DNA of 64,000 nucleotides from contig CALKXH010000025.1 in NCBI GenBank assembly GCA_938005675.1, positions 1-64,000 on the forward strand, in the 5' to 3' direction. Source of the stretch: an uncultured Anaerolineae bacterium. GTDB taxonomy: Bacteria > Chloroflexota > Anaerolineae > Aggregatilineales > UBA2796. Both the position numbers and the translations under genes were made by a program. Below, in pieces: positions 1 to 8,868 of the stretch (its first letter is position 1; the number at the start of each line of letters is the position of its first letter). The notes below the pieces were generated by a model. The model was given only the letters and a program-made list of their open reading frames with translations, was not told the DNA's origin and did not search any database.

Positions 1-1397
1 CGTCTCATTCCCTCTTCAATCCGCCCGACGGCTTGCTGAGCAAAATTCAAACGGATGAAATACGGCGCGCTCGGCTCGCCCTCGCCCGTGAAGAACTCCG
101 CGCCGATGGCGAAACTCACGCCGTGCCGCAACGCCACAGGATACAGCTGCGCCGCTGTCACGCCGTCCTCTGGGAGCGCGATCCACAGGTAAACTCCGCC
201 CGTCGGCGCCGCCCAGCGCGCCGTTTTGGGCAAATAGCGCTGCGCCGCCTTGAGCGCGGCGTCACGGCGTTGTTGGCAGGCGCGCCGCACCCGATCAAGG
301 TGACCGCTGAGCGCCCCGCTGACCAAAAAATGATGCATAGCGCGCTGATTCAGGCTCGGCGTGCAGATATCGGCGGCTTGCTTCACGCGCAGAACGCGCT
401 GCCGCAATGCCCCTTCCGCGATCAGATAGCCGATGCGCACGCCGGGCAAGACGATCTTTGAGAAGCCGTTGGCGTGGATGACGATGCCGTACTCATCCAG
501 CGCTTTGAGCGGCGGCGGCGGCTCAGCGCCATAGCTCAGCTCGTGATAGACGCCGTCTTCGAGGATCGGCACGGCGGCGGCGGCGGCGATGCGCAACAGC
601 ACGCGCCGCCGCTGCAACGGCATCACGCTGCCCGTCGGATTGTGGTGCGTCGGCGCGAGGTAGATCAGGCGCGGACGATGAGCGAGGATCGCCGACTCCA
701 ACAGCTCAATGCGCAAGCCCTCGCCATCCATCGGCACGCCTACCACGCGCAAGCGCCGAATGCGCGCGATATCGAGGATGCCCAGATAGGTCGGGTTGGT
801 GGTCAGCAGCGCATCGCCCTCGTTCAGCAGCGCTTGGACAGCCAAATCGAGCGCTTGCTGGCAGCCGCCCGTGATCAGCACGTTCTCAGCGCCCGTGCGG
901 ATGCCCAGCGACGCCAAATGCTGCGCTACTGCCGCCCGCAGGGGCGGATAGCCCTCCGTCTCCTCATAGGCGACCGCCGCAGCCCCGTCGCGCTCTAAGA
1001 CCGCTTGAATTGAGCGCTGGATGGCGGCGACTGGCAAGAATTCTTCGGCGGGCGCGCCGCCGCTGAACGCGATCAGATGCTCAGAGGGCAGCTCGCCCGC
1101 CGACGGATTCGCCGCCACCGACGGCAAAGTGATCGGATCGCGCTTGAGATCGAAAGTCTCCGCCACGAACGTGCCGCGTCCCGCCGAAGCAGCGAGGATG
1201 CCCTCGTTGAGCAGCTCGCTATAGGCGTTGACCACGCACATGCGGCTCACGCCCAGCTGAGCGGCAAGCTCGCGGCTGGGCGGCAGCTTATCGCCAACGC
1301 GCAGCGCGCCTTCGGCAATGCTCTGACGCAAAGCGCGCGCCAGTTGGCGGTAGAGCGGCTCTGCCGAGCGCCTATCGAGGCGCACGGGCAAACTCAC
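1..1397 (-). CDS. MocR-like GntR-HTH / PLP aminotransferase-fold transcriptional regulator (truncated at window edge)
   Basis: Not in the ORF track (no stop inside the window). Reverse-strand translation from GTG 1397: MSLPVRLDRRSAEPLYRQLARALRQSIAEGALRVGDKLPPSRELAAQLGVSRMCVVNAYSELLNEG (GntR HTH), then ITGGCQQALDLAVQALLNEGDALLTTNPTYLGILDI and NGFSKIVLPGVRIGY (PLP-Lys motif). Start overlaps the permease stop (GTGA). Confidence 0.88.
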   Translation of the reverse strand, partial: MSLPVRLDRRSAEPLYRQLARALRQSIAEGALRVGDKLPPSRELAAQLGVSRMCVVNAYSELLNEGILAASAGRGTFVAETFDLKRDPITLPSVAANPSAGELPSEHLIAFSGGAPAEEFLPVAAIQRSIQAVLERDGAAAVAYEETEGYPPLRAAVAQHLASLGIRTGAENVLITGGCQQALDLAVQALLNEGDALLTTNPTYLGILDIARIRRLRVVGVPMDGEGLRIELLESAILAHRPRLIYLAPTHHNPTGSVMPLQRRRVLLRIAAAAAVPILEDGVYHELSYGAEPPPPLKALDEYGIVIHANGFSKIVLPGVRIGYLIAEGALRQRVLRVKQAADICTPSLNQRAMHHFLVSGALSGHLDRVRRACQQRRDAALKAAQRYLPKTARWAAPTGGVYLWIALPEDGVTAAQLYPVALRHGVSFAIGAEFFTGEGEPSAPYFIRLNFAQQAVGRIEEGMR

Positions 1398-2269
1398 GTG
1401 CGCGGATCGAGCCAATTGCGCAAGCCCTCGCTGATCAAGTTGCACGCCAAAATCGAGAACAGGATCGCCAAGCCGGGGAAGGTCGCCACCCACCACTGGT
1501 AGAACTTGGTGCGACCGAGCGCCACCATCGAGCCCCATTCCGCCGTCGGCGGTCTAACGCCCAAACCGATGAAGCTGAGCGCCGAAACCAATAAAATGAC
1601 GCCGCCGACATCCAGCGCCGCCTTGATCAGGATCGGCGTCCAGGCGTTGGGCAGCACGTGGCGCAGCAAAATGCCGACCTCGCGCCTGCCCAGCGAGCGC
1701 GCCGCCGTGACGTACTCAAAAGTGCGCGTCACGATCACCTGAGAGCGGATCAGGCGCGCGTATTCGGGCCACAGCACGGCGCACGCCGCCACAATCGCGT
1801 TGTTCAGGCTCGGTCCGAGCAGCGCCGAGATCGCCAACGCCAAGACGACAGCCGGAAAGGCGAGCGTGACATCGGCGAGCCGCATGATGACGTCGTCGAT
1901 CAGACCGCCGAAGAAACCGGCGAAAGCGCCCAGCAAGCCGCCAATGGTCAGCGAGACCGCCACCACGATCAGCGCAGCCGGCAACGAGATTCGTCCGCCG
2001 TGCAGCACGCGGCTGAAAATATCGCGCCCCAGCTCGTCCGTGCCGAAGAGATACTCAGCCGAAGGCGCTTTCAAGCGCATGGCGAGGTTCTGTTGGTTGG
2101 GCGGATACCGCGCCACGATGGGCGCGAGAGCGATCAACACGCCGAAGAGGCTCAACATCGCAGCGCCCATCCACAGCGAGGGGTAGCGCCGCATGTGCCT
2201 GAGCAGATCGCGCCGCCATACACGCTGTGGCAGGCGCTCTGCCCCGCTGAGAGTGAGTGAACTAGCCAT
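1394..2269 (-). CDS. Peptide/nickel-type ABC transporter permease (DppC-like)
   Basis: ORF 291 aa; FGTDELGRDIFSRVLHGGRISLPAAL and EYVTAARSLG...RHVLPNAWTPILI motifs. Confidence 0.95.
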   Translation of the reverse strand: MASSLTLSGAERLPQRVWRRDLLRHMRRYPSLWMGAAMLSLFGVLIALAPIVARYPPNQQNLAMRLKAPSAEYLFGTDELGRDIFSRVLHGGRISLPAALIVVAVSLTIGGLLGAFAGFFGGLIDDVIMRLADVTLAFPAVVLALAISALLGPSLNNAIVAACAVLWPEYARLIRSQVIVTRTFEYVTAARSLGRREVGILLRHVLPNAWTPILIKAALDVGGVILLVSALSFIGLGVRPPTAEWGSMVALGRTKFYQWWVATFPGLAILFSILACNLISEGLRNWLDPRT

Positions 2270-3281
2270 GGCGCACTCTTGGGTCTAGGATGCTGTACAG
2301 GACGTCAACGCACAGGTTGACGATGACGTAGATGATGGCGATCAGCAACGTGCCGCCCTGAATGGCGGGATAATCGAGGCTGGCGGCGGCGCGCACCAGA
2401 TATTGCCCGATGCCCGCCCAATCGAAGACCGTCTCGGTCATGACCGCGCCGCTCAGCAAGCCGGCAAAAGCCAGCCCGATGATAGTGATCAGCGGCAAGA
2501 GCGCGTTGCGCAAAGCGTGCCGCACAATGACGAGGCGCTCCGCCAGCCCTTTGCTGCGCGCCGTGCGGACGTACTCGCGGCGCATCTCCTCCACAATGGC
2601 TGCCCGCGTCACGCGCAAGACCAGCGCCAAGGTGAAGCCGCCCAGAATGACCGTCGGCAGGAGCAAGTGGCTGAGCGCGCCGCCCAGCGCAGCCATGTTG
2701 CCGTCGAGGATCGAATCGAGGGTCAGCAAGCCGGTGACGGCGGGCGGGCGATCCATGCGCGGCGGGAAACGTCCCGGTCCGGCGGCGATGCCCAGCGAGT
2801 AGTAGAACACGAACAGGAAGATCAGCCCCGTCCAGAAGGGCGGCAGCGAGCCGTTCAGCAGCGAGATGAACCAGACGAAACGGTCGAACAGGCTGCCGAA
2901 GTAGACGCCCGCCGCGATGCCCAGCGGGATGCCCAGCACGACCGCGAACAAGAGCGAGCTGACCGCCAGCTCAATGGTGGCGGGCAAGTGTGTGCGCAGG
3001 TCATCTAGGACGGGGCGGCGGGTCAGGAACGAGGTGCCGAGATCGCCGCGCAGGATGTTGGTCAGATACGTGAAGTACTGCTCCCAGATCGGGCGATCTA
3101 AGCCCCATTTGCGAATGGCTGCCTCGACGACCTGCGGATTATCCATGGCGCGCTCGCCGATGATCATGACGAGCGGGTCGACTTGGACGATGTTGTAGAT
3201 CATAAACAGCACCAGCGTGATCCCGAAGAGCATCGGCACGCTCAGGATCAGGCGGCGTGCGATGTAGCGCACAAGCGACAT
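2262..3281 (-). CDS. Peptide/nickel-type ABC transporter permease (DppB-like)
   Basis: ORF 339 aa; N-terminal YIARRLILSVPMLFGITLVLFMI; REYVRTARSKGLAERLVIVRHALRNALLPLITIIG. Confidence 0.95.
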   Translation of the reverse strand: MSLVRYIARRLILSVPMLFGITLVLFMIYNIVQVDPLVMIIGERAMDNPQVVEAAIRKWGLDRPIWEQYFTYLTNILRGDLGTSFLTRRPVLDDLRTHLPATIELAVSSLLFAVVLGIPLGIAAGVYFGSLFDRFVWFISLLNGSLPPFWTGLIFLFVFYYSLGIAAGPGRFPPRMDRPPAVTGLLTLDSILDGNMAALGGALSHLLLPTVILGGFTLALVLRVTRAAIVEEMRREYVRTARSKGLAERLVIVRHALRNALLPLITIIGLAFAGLLSGAVMTETVFDWAGIGQYLVRAAASLDYPAIQGGTLLIAIIYVIVNLCVDVLYSILDPRVRHG

Positions 3282-3300
3282 AGCTCTCTGCCTCGATAAA

Positions 3301-3330
3301 GCAGGGATAGACCGATCAGCCTATCCCTGC
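3301..3330 (-). terminator. Intercistronic hairpin between SBP and permease genes
   Basis: GCAGGGATAG-accgatcagc-CTATCCCTGC, perfect 10-bp stem, followed on the minus strand by TTTAT. Confidence 0.6.
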
Positions 3331-3348
3331 GGGTGGAAAAAGCGAGCC

Positions 3349-4923
3349 TTACTTGCGGACGCCCGCGAATTCGGTCAGGTAGACGGGGTGGAAGACGTAG
3401 CCCTCGATGTTTTTGCGCAGCACATCGATGTACTGCTCTTGGATCAGCGGGATGAAGACCGCCGCCTCGACGTGCGCCTTGACGTAGTCGGTCAGCAGCT
3501 TCTCGCGCACCATCGGATCGCGCTCTGCAGCGATCTGGTCGGCGAGCTCGGCGATCTGCGGCACATCCATGCGCAAGCGCCGCGAGACGCCGCTATCCGC
3601 CTTGCTGAAAAACGCCGTCCACATGGTCGCATCGAGGTAGTCGGGCGTCCAGGCGCTGATGACCATCGGCAGCTCCTGAGCGCGGAAGGCGGTCAGGAAG
3701 TTGGGCGTGGTCTGCTGGTTGATCTCCAGCTGGATGCCCACTTCGGCGAGGTCTGCCTGAATTTTGGCGGCGATGACCTCGCGCGGCACGCCGGCTGTAG
3801 AGCCGCTGCCGATGAAGAGCGTCATCGAGAAGCCGTTGGGATAGCCCGCCTCGCTCAGCAGGCTGCGCGCCTTATCGAGGTCGCGCGTGTAGCGCAGATT
3901 CGGGTCGGAGCCGGCGATGCCCAGCGGCAACATCGCCGCCGGGCGGTCGGCAAAGCCGCCCGTCAAGGCGATGACGCCGTCGTAATCAATGGCGTGGGCG
4001 ATGGCTTGGCGCACGCGCGCATCGCTGATGGGCAGGTTGAAGAACTCGCTGGGCGAGATGCCCAGATAGAGCAAATTGAGCGTCTGCCCGATGTTCAGCT
4101 TGAGATCGGCGTTGCCGCGCGCCTGCTCAGCCGTGTCGGCGTCCACGCCCAAGGCGATATCGGCGTCGCCGCGCGCCACCAGCTGCAACGCGCTGGCTGC
4201 ATCGTTGGTCACGCGCAAGGTGATGCCCTCCAGCGCCACTGCGCCGCGCCAGTAGTTCTCGTTGCGCACCATCACGATCTCGCTGTTGGGCGACCAGCGC
4301 GTCAGGATGAACGGACCGGAGCCCGCCGAGTTCTGATCGAGCCAATCCTTCGCCGCGTCGGTCTGATCGGCATTTTCGGCATCCGTGCCGCCCTGCGCCA
4401 CCACAACGGCTTTCTCCAGCACACTGAGCGCCGGCGCCGTCACCACGCTGGCGAAGGCGGGCTGCGGCGACTCAAGCCTCACCTTGACGGTGCGCTCATC
4501 GACGGCTTCGATGCTCTTGAAGCCGAAATCGGTCAGATAGGAGGACGGACCGCCTTTGAGGTTGAGCAAGCGCGTCCACGAGAAGCGCACGTCCTCAGCG
4601 GTGACGGGATTGCCGCTGGCGAACTTGGCGTTCGGATTCAGCACGAAGGTATACTCCAAGCCATCCTCAGAGATGCTGTAGCTCTCCGCCAAGCCCGGCA
4701 CGATCTTGGAGAGATCGTCGGCGTTGATGTTGAGGAGCGTCTCGTAGGTGGCGTGATGGACGATCAGGTTGGTGGTCTCAAAAGCGCGCCCGGGATCGAG
4801 CGTGATCACATCGGTGAAGCGCCCCGCCACGATCAAAGCGTTGCTCTGGGCGTGAGTCGGCACTTGAGGCACAAAACTGAAGCTGATCGCCAAAACAAAT
4901 AAGGCTACTAACACACGGCGCAT
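3349..4923 (-). CDS. ABC transporter substrate-binding protein, family 5 (peptide type)
   Basis: Signal peptide MRRVLVALFVLAISFSFVPQVPTHAQ; SBP_bac_5-like body (LAESYSISEDGLEYTFVLNPNAKFASGNPVTAEDVRFSW). Start trimmed from the ORF track start at 5019. Confidence 0.93.
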   Translation of the reverse strand: MRRVLVALFVLAISFSFVPQVPTHAQSNALIVAGRFTDVITLDPGRAFETTNLIVHHATYETLLNINADDLSKIVPGLAESYSISEDGLEYTFVLNPNAKFASGNPVTAEDVRFSWTRLLNLKGGPSSYLTDFGFKSIEAVDERTVKVRLESPQPAFASVVTAPALSVLEKAVVVAQGGTDAENADQTDAAKDWLDQNSAGSGPFILTRWSPNSEIVMVRNENYWRGAVALEGITLRVTNDAASALQLVARGDADIALGVDADTAEQARGNADLKLNIGQTLNLLYLGISPSEFFNLPISDARVRQAIAHAIDYDGVIALTGGFADRPAAMLPLGIAGSDPNLRYTRDLDKARSLLSEAGYPNGFSMTLFIGSGSTAGVPREVIAAKIQADLAEVGIQLEINQQTTPNFLTAFRAQELPMVISAWTPDYLDATMWTAFFSKADSGVSRRLRMDVPQIAELADQIAAERDPMVREKLLTDYVKAHVEAAVFIPLIQEQYIDVLRKNIEGYVFHPVYLTEFAGVRK

Positions 4924-5160
4924 AGGGAAGCGTCCTTTTGTTGGAAAGTGAACTCTCGTGAAAGATTGTACAGCACATAAATTACCCGCCAATTGGAAAA
5001 TTGAACAGATGCAAGCCAATCAGCGTGGTTTTTGCCTTTAACGCAACAGAATGCGCCTGAACAATCAATTAAGAAACGAAGCAAACTAGCCACCTTTTGC
5101 AGTACAATTCAATGAAGCTCTCAAGCATCCTGCCAGAGTGTATTGAATGAGGTCTCAAGC

Positions 5161-6285
5161 ATGAGTGCAACCATTCTCGTCCTAGAAGACGACAAGCCGC
5201 TGATGGAGGGCATTCGGGATATGCTCGAATTACAAGGCTATCAAGTCCTGACCGCCGCCAACGGCATTGAAGGCTTGCGCGTGATGCACAGCAGCCCCAA
5301 ACCGCCCGATTTGATCGTCTCCGACATTATGATGCCCGAAATGGATGGCTATCAGTTCCTAGCCGCCGTGCAAAGCAATCCCAAATGGATCGATGTGCCC
5401 TTCATCTTCCTGACGGCGAAGGGCGAAAAGGAAGATGTGCGTGAAGGGCGCATGTTGGGCGCTGATGACTACGTGATCAAGCCCTTCGATGCCGATGACC
5501 TCGTCGTGCGCATCGCCTCGAAGCTGCGCCGCAGCCGCCAACTCCGCCAGACTCAAGAGACGCGCGTCACCGAGATCAAGCGGCGCATCCTGAGCGTGCT
5601 GCATCACGAGTTCCGCACTCCGCTGACCTACGTGGTCGCCTATTCCGATCTACTCGATGGCAGCAATATCACCGATATGCCCTTCGAGGACATCAAGCAG
5701 TTCCTGAGCGGCATCAACAGCGGCGCGCAACGTCTGCGCCGCCTCGTGGAGAACTTCATCCTGTTGGTGGAGCTGGAGACGGGCGAAGCAGCCGCCACTT
5801 TCGCGTGGCGCAAGCGACAGATTGACGAGGTGCAGAGCATCTTCAACGCCGTTCAGAAGGACGTTCAGCAAGCCCTGATGGACTTCGGCGTCACGCTCGA
5901 AATCGTCCAACCCGATGCCCTGCCCGCCCTGATAGGCGATCCCGAATACTTAAAAATCGTGCTGACCCGCCTGCTCGATAACGCCATCAAATTCAGCGAT
6001 AAGCCCAACTCAAAAGTGATGCTCTCTGCCTCTTTCGATGAGCGCTACATCTACTTCCACGTGCGCGATGGCGGGCGCGGCATCCCTGAAGAAGAATTGC
6101 CCAATATTTTCGAGATGTTCTACCAAATAGACCGCCAAAAGTTCGAAGACCAAGGCACAGGCTCGGGCTTGGCGATTGTCAAGCGCATTGTGGAGATGCA
6201 TAACGGCATCGTCGACGTGCAAAGCCGCCTCGGCGAAGGATCGACCTTCACCATCGGCATCCCGCGCGCCGCGCCCGCCAGCTAG
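5161..6285 (+). CDS. Hybrid response regulator/histidine kinase (REC-HisKA-HATPase_c)
   Basis: REC: VLEDD..LIVSDIMMPEMDG..LTAKG..VIKPFD; HisKA: SVLHHEFRTPLT; HATPase: LLDNAIKFS, GRGIPEEELPNIFEMFYQ, GSGLAIVKRIVEMHNG. Confidence 0.93.
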   Translation: MSATILVLEDDKPLMEGIRDMLELQGYQVLTAANGIEGLRVMHSSPKPPDLIVSDIMMPEMDGYQFLAAVQSNPKWIDVPFIFLTAKGEKEDVREGRMLGADDYVIKPFDADDLVVRIASKLRRSRQLRQTQETRVTEIKRRILSVLHHEFRTPLTYVVAYSDLLDGSNITDMPFEDIKQFLSGINSGAQRLRRLVENFILLVELETGEAAATFAWRKRQIDEVQSIFNAVQKDVQQALMDFGVTLEIVQPDALPALIGDPEYLKIVLTRLLDNAIKFSDKPNSKVMLSASFDERYIYFHVRDGGRGIPEEELPNIFEMFYQIDRQKFEDQGTGSGLAIVKRIVEMHNGIVDVQSRLGEGSTFTIGIPRAAPAS

Positions 6286-6289
6286 GACG

Positions 6290-7489
6290 CTAAGCGCTAG
6301 GGCTGATCTGCCCGCTGCGCACCTGCCAGACGGCGGCTCGCTGCAAAAAGGCGGGCGTGAACATATCCGGCTCGGTAGTGGTCAGCAGCGCTTGCGAGGC
6401 GACTTGAATGCGCTCCAGCAGAAAGGCGCGCCGACGGGCGTCCAGCTCGGCGATGAATTCATCCAGCAGCAAGATGGGCTCATCTTGGGTGACGCGGCGC
6501 ATCCACGCCAATTCTGCCAGCTTCAGGGCGAGGACAGCCGTGCGCGCCTGCCCGCGCGAGCCGTACAAGCCCAAATCGCGCCCGTTGACCGAGAAGCGCA
6601 ATTCATCGCGTTGCGGTCCGATCAAGGTGATGCCGCGCGCCACTTCCTCACGCTGATGCTCAGCGAGCGCCTTGCGCAGCTGCGCGGCGATCTCATCAGG
6701 AGTCAGTTGGCAGTCCAGCGCTACGCCCTCTAGGTTGAAGGCGAGCTGTCCGTCGCCGCGCGGGGTCGGCGTGAAGCTGGGCAGATAGTGCAGCTCAAGG
6801 CGCTCGGCGTCGTCGGTCAGCTGGCGATGGATATCGGCGGCGAGCTGCTCCAAGTCGCGCAGCAGGCGTTGCCTGCCCGCGATCAGCACGCTGGCGGCGC
6901 TCACGAACTGATCGTCCCAAAAGGCGAGGTCGCGGGGCGCTGCGCGCCGCTCCGCGATGTGGCGCAGCAGCGCATTGCGCTGTTTGAGCGCCTTGTCAAA
7001 GGTCTGTAGGGCGGCGGCGTAGCTCGGATTGGTCTGGGCGAGGGTGATGTTCAAGTAGCGGCGGCGATCAACGGGCGAGCCTTCGATCAGGGCGAGGTCT
7101 TGGGGCAGGAACAGCACGACGTTCAGGTTGCCGATCAAGTCCAGCACGCGCTTTTTGACGCCGTTGACGCGAATTTCTTTGCGGAAGCCGCCATTCTCAG
7201 CCTCTTTGTAGATGATCACCTCAAGGCGGGTCAAGGCGCTGCGACGGCTGCACAACTCCGCGCCGATGCGGATGAATGGCAAAATCTCGCTCTCGGCGCG
7301 CCAATTGAGCAGCTGGCGATCCGAAGTCGTCCATGGAGAGCGCCCGGTGGCGAGGTAGTAGATGGCTTCAAGGAGGCTGGTCTTGCCTTGCGCGTTCGCG
7401 CCGCATAGCAGGACTGCCCCTTCGGGCATGGGCAGCTCAAGGCGCGCGTAGCTGCGAAAATTAGTCAGCGAGAGGTGCAGCAGGCGCAT
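6290..7489 (-). CDS. recF: DNA replication and repair protein RecF
   Basis: MRLLHLSLTNFRSYARLELPMPEGAVLLCGANAQGKTSLLEAIYYLATGRS; LLLDEFIAELDARRRAFLLERI. Confidence 0.95.
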   Translation of the reverse strand: MRLLHLSLTNFRSYARLELPMPEGAVLLCGANAQGKTSLLEAIYYLATGRSPWTTSDRQLLNWRAESEILPFIRIGAELCSRRSALTRLEVIIYKEAENGGFRKEIRVNGVKKRVLDLIGNLNVVLFLPQDLALIEGSPVDRRRYLNITLAQTNPSYAAALQTFDKALKQRNALLRHIAERRAAPRDLAFWDDQFVSAASVLIAGRQRLLRDLEQLAADIHRQLTDDAERLELHYLPSFTPTPRGDGQLAFNLEGVALDCQLTPDEIAAQLRKALAEHQREEVARGITLIGPQRDELRFSVNGRDLGLYGSRGQARTAVLALKLAELAWMRRVTQDEPILLLDEFIAELDARRRAFLLERIQVASQALLTTTEPDMFTPAFLQRAAVWQVRSGQISPSA

Positions 7490-7492
7490 GGC

Positions 7493-8164
7493 TCAAGGCT
7501 GCAGCAGGCGGATCGAGTTCACGACGGGCAGGAAGACGCTCGTCTCGTAGGCGCGGAAGAGGGCTGCCTCTGCCTGCGCGCCGATGTACAGCCAACGATC
7601 ATCGGGCAGGCGCATCAGGATGATGGTCAGCTCGTTGCCGCGCTCGAAGCCGCGCACAATGGCGGCGGGGTAAGGCGATCCGCCGAAGACTGAGGAGCTC
7701 TTGAAGCGCGGACCGTTGCGATTGAGCGCCTCGACCAGCGCATCGAGCTGAGCGGTCGGCTCGCGCAGGTCGGTGCGGAAATTCAGTTGGCGGCTGAAGA
7801 CGGGCAGCGCATCCACCACCACGTAGAGGAACGGCGCGGCGGTCGTGCGGGTATCGGCGCTGCCATCGGCTGAGATGACGAAGCTGTGCGCATCGCGGAT
7901 GATCGGATCGCTCCAATTGGCGGGCGCGAGCAGGCTCAGCCCGAACTGCTCGAGGCGCACTTCGCGCAGCTGGGCGGGCGGGCTGAAAGTGCGCGTCGGC
8001 ACGGCGGCGAGGCTCTGTCTGCCGTACTCCTCGATGGCGAACATGATGCCGAGCGTGACGGCTGTAAAGATGCCCAGCACGATCAGCCACTCGCGGCGGA
8101 AAGTCCTGCCGCTCTCGGTTGGCTCTGGCAGCGTTTCAGAGGGAGGTGTAGCTTGCTCGGACAT
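7493..8164 (-). CDS. Hypothetical single-TM protein
   Basis: ORF 223 aa, one N-terminal TM (WLIVLGIFTAVTLGIMFAI); tight spacing with recF and the TusA-like gene. Confidence 0.75.
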   Translation of the reverse strand: MSEQATPPSETLPEPTESGRTFRREWLIVLGIFTAVTLGIMFAIEEYGRQSLAAVPTRTFSPPAQLREVRLEQFGLSLLAPANWSDPIIRDAHSFVISADGSADTRTTAAPFLYVVVDALPVFSRQLNFRTDLREPTAQLDALVEALNRNGPRFKSSSVFGGSPYPAAIVRGFERGNELTIILMRLPDDRWLYIGAQAEAALFRAYETSVFLPVVNSIRLLQP

Positions 8165-8168
8165 CGCT

Positions 8169-8417
8169 CTAGCCCTTTTGAATCACAAAACGCCACCGTC
8201 CATCGGGCTGCTGCTCGCAGGCGAGGAGCGTGTAGGCGCGCGCATCGCACCAGTCCCTGATCTTCGCCTCAGCGCTCGGATCGCCGCTGAAGTACTCCAA
8301 CGCCTCGCCCGCCTGCAGGCGCGCCAGACGGCTGGAGAGGTACAGCAGCACCTCGTAGCAAATTTCGAGGTCGGAGGCGAACGTCTCGCCGATGGGCAGC
8401 TCGCTGGAGGGGTTCAT
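8169..8417 (-). CDS. Divergent TusA/SirA-like small protein
   Basis: DLEICYEVLLYLSSRLARLQAGEALEYFSGDPSAEAKIRDWCDARAYTLLACEQQPDGRWRFVIQK resembles the TusA fold pattern; ATGA overlap with the Rieske gene. Confidence 0.7.
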   Translation of the reverse strand: MNPSSELPIGETFASDLEICYEVLLYLSSRLARLQAGEALEYFSGDPSAEAKIRDWCDARAYTLLACEQQPDGRWRFVIQKG

Positions 8418-8794
8418 CACAGACGTACGCGCACTTTCTCGGCGCTCTCGGCGTTCCACGCCACGTAGATCACGCCGTCGCGCACTTCGGTCGGGTAGGT
8501 GCGCAGCGCCTTGCGCGTGCGGATTTCCTCAGTCATCGGCGTGACCCAGCTCTGCACGCTGCCGTCCTGTAGATCGAACTGGCTGCCGTGCAGCTTGCAG
8601 GTGATCATGCAGTCTTTGACGGCTGAGTCCTTCAGGGCGTAGAGCATGTGCGTGCAGTAGCCTTGAACGATATGTGCTTGATCGCCGCAACGGGCGATCA
8701 CAAGGCGCTGATTGTTGATATGGACGTTGACGGCGCGATCCTCTGGCAGATCAGCCAGCGAACAGACCCGCACCCAGACTTTGTTGGCAGGCAT
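8417..8794 (-). CDS. Rieske [2Fe-2S] domain protein
   Basis: CTH...CKLHG ligand motifs; VRVCSLADLPEDRAVNVHINNQRLVIARCGDQAHIVQGYCTH. Confidence 0.88.
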   Translation of the reverse strand: MPANKVWVRVCSLADLPEDRAVNVHINNQRLVIARCGDQAHIVQGYCTHMLYALKDSAVKDCMITCKLHGSQFDLQDGSVQSWVTPMTEEIRTRKALRTYPTEVRDGVIYVAWNAESAEKVRVRL

Positions 8795-8868
8795 AGGGGC
8801 AAGCGCTCACTCAATGATGGAAGTTCACCTAAAATTTTAGCAGCGCCGTCTTGAATGTCCAGCTTTTT

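Noticed and set aside
3388-4902. 504-aa plus-strand ORF
   Set aside because: Antisense to the confidently identified ABC substrate-binding protein; composition (His/Arg/Asp/Gln-rich) is typical of mirror ORFs in GC-rich DNA.
5115-5165. Direct repeat TCTCAAGCAT near the start of the hybrid kinase
   Set aside because: Only 10 bp, one copy overlaps the coding start; insufficient to claim a regulatory site.
8829-8840. 12-bp palindrome CTAAAATTTTAG upstream of the Rieske gene
   Set aside because: Short, AT-only core; could easily occur by chance and has no second copy noted.
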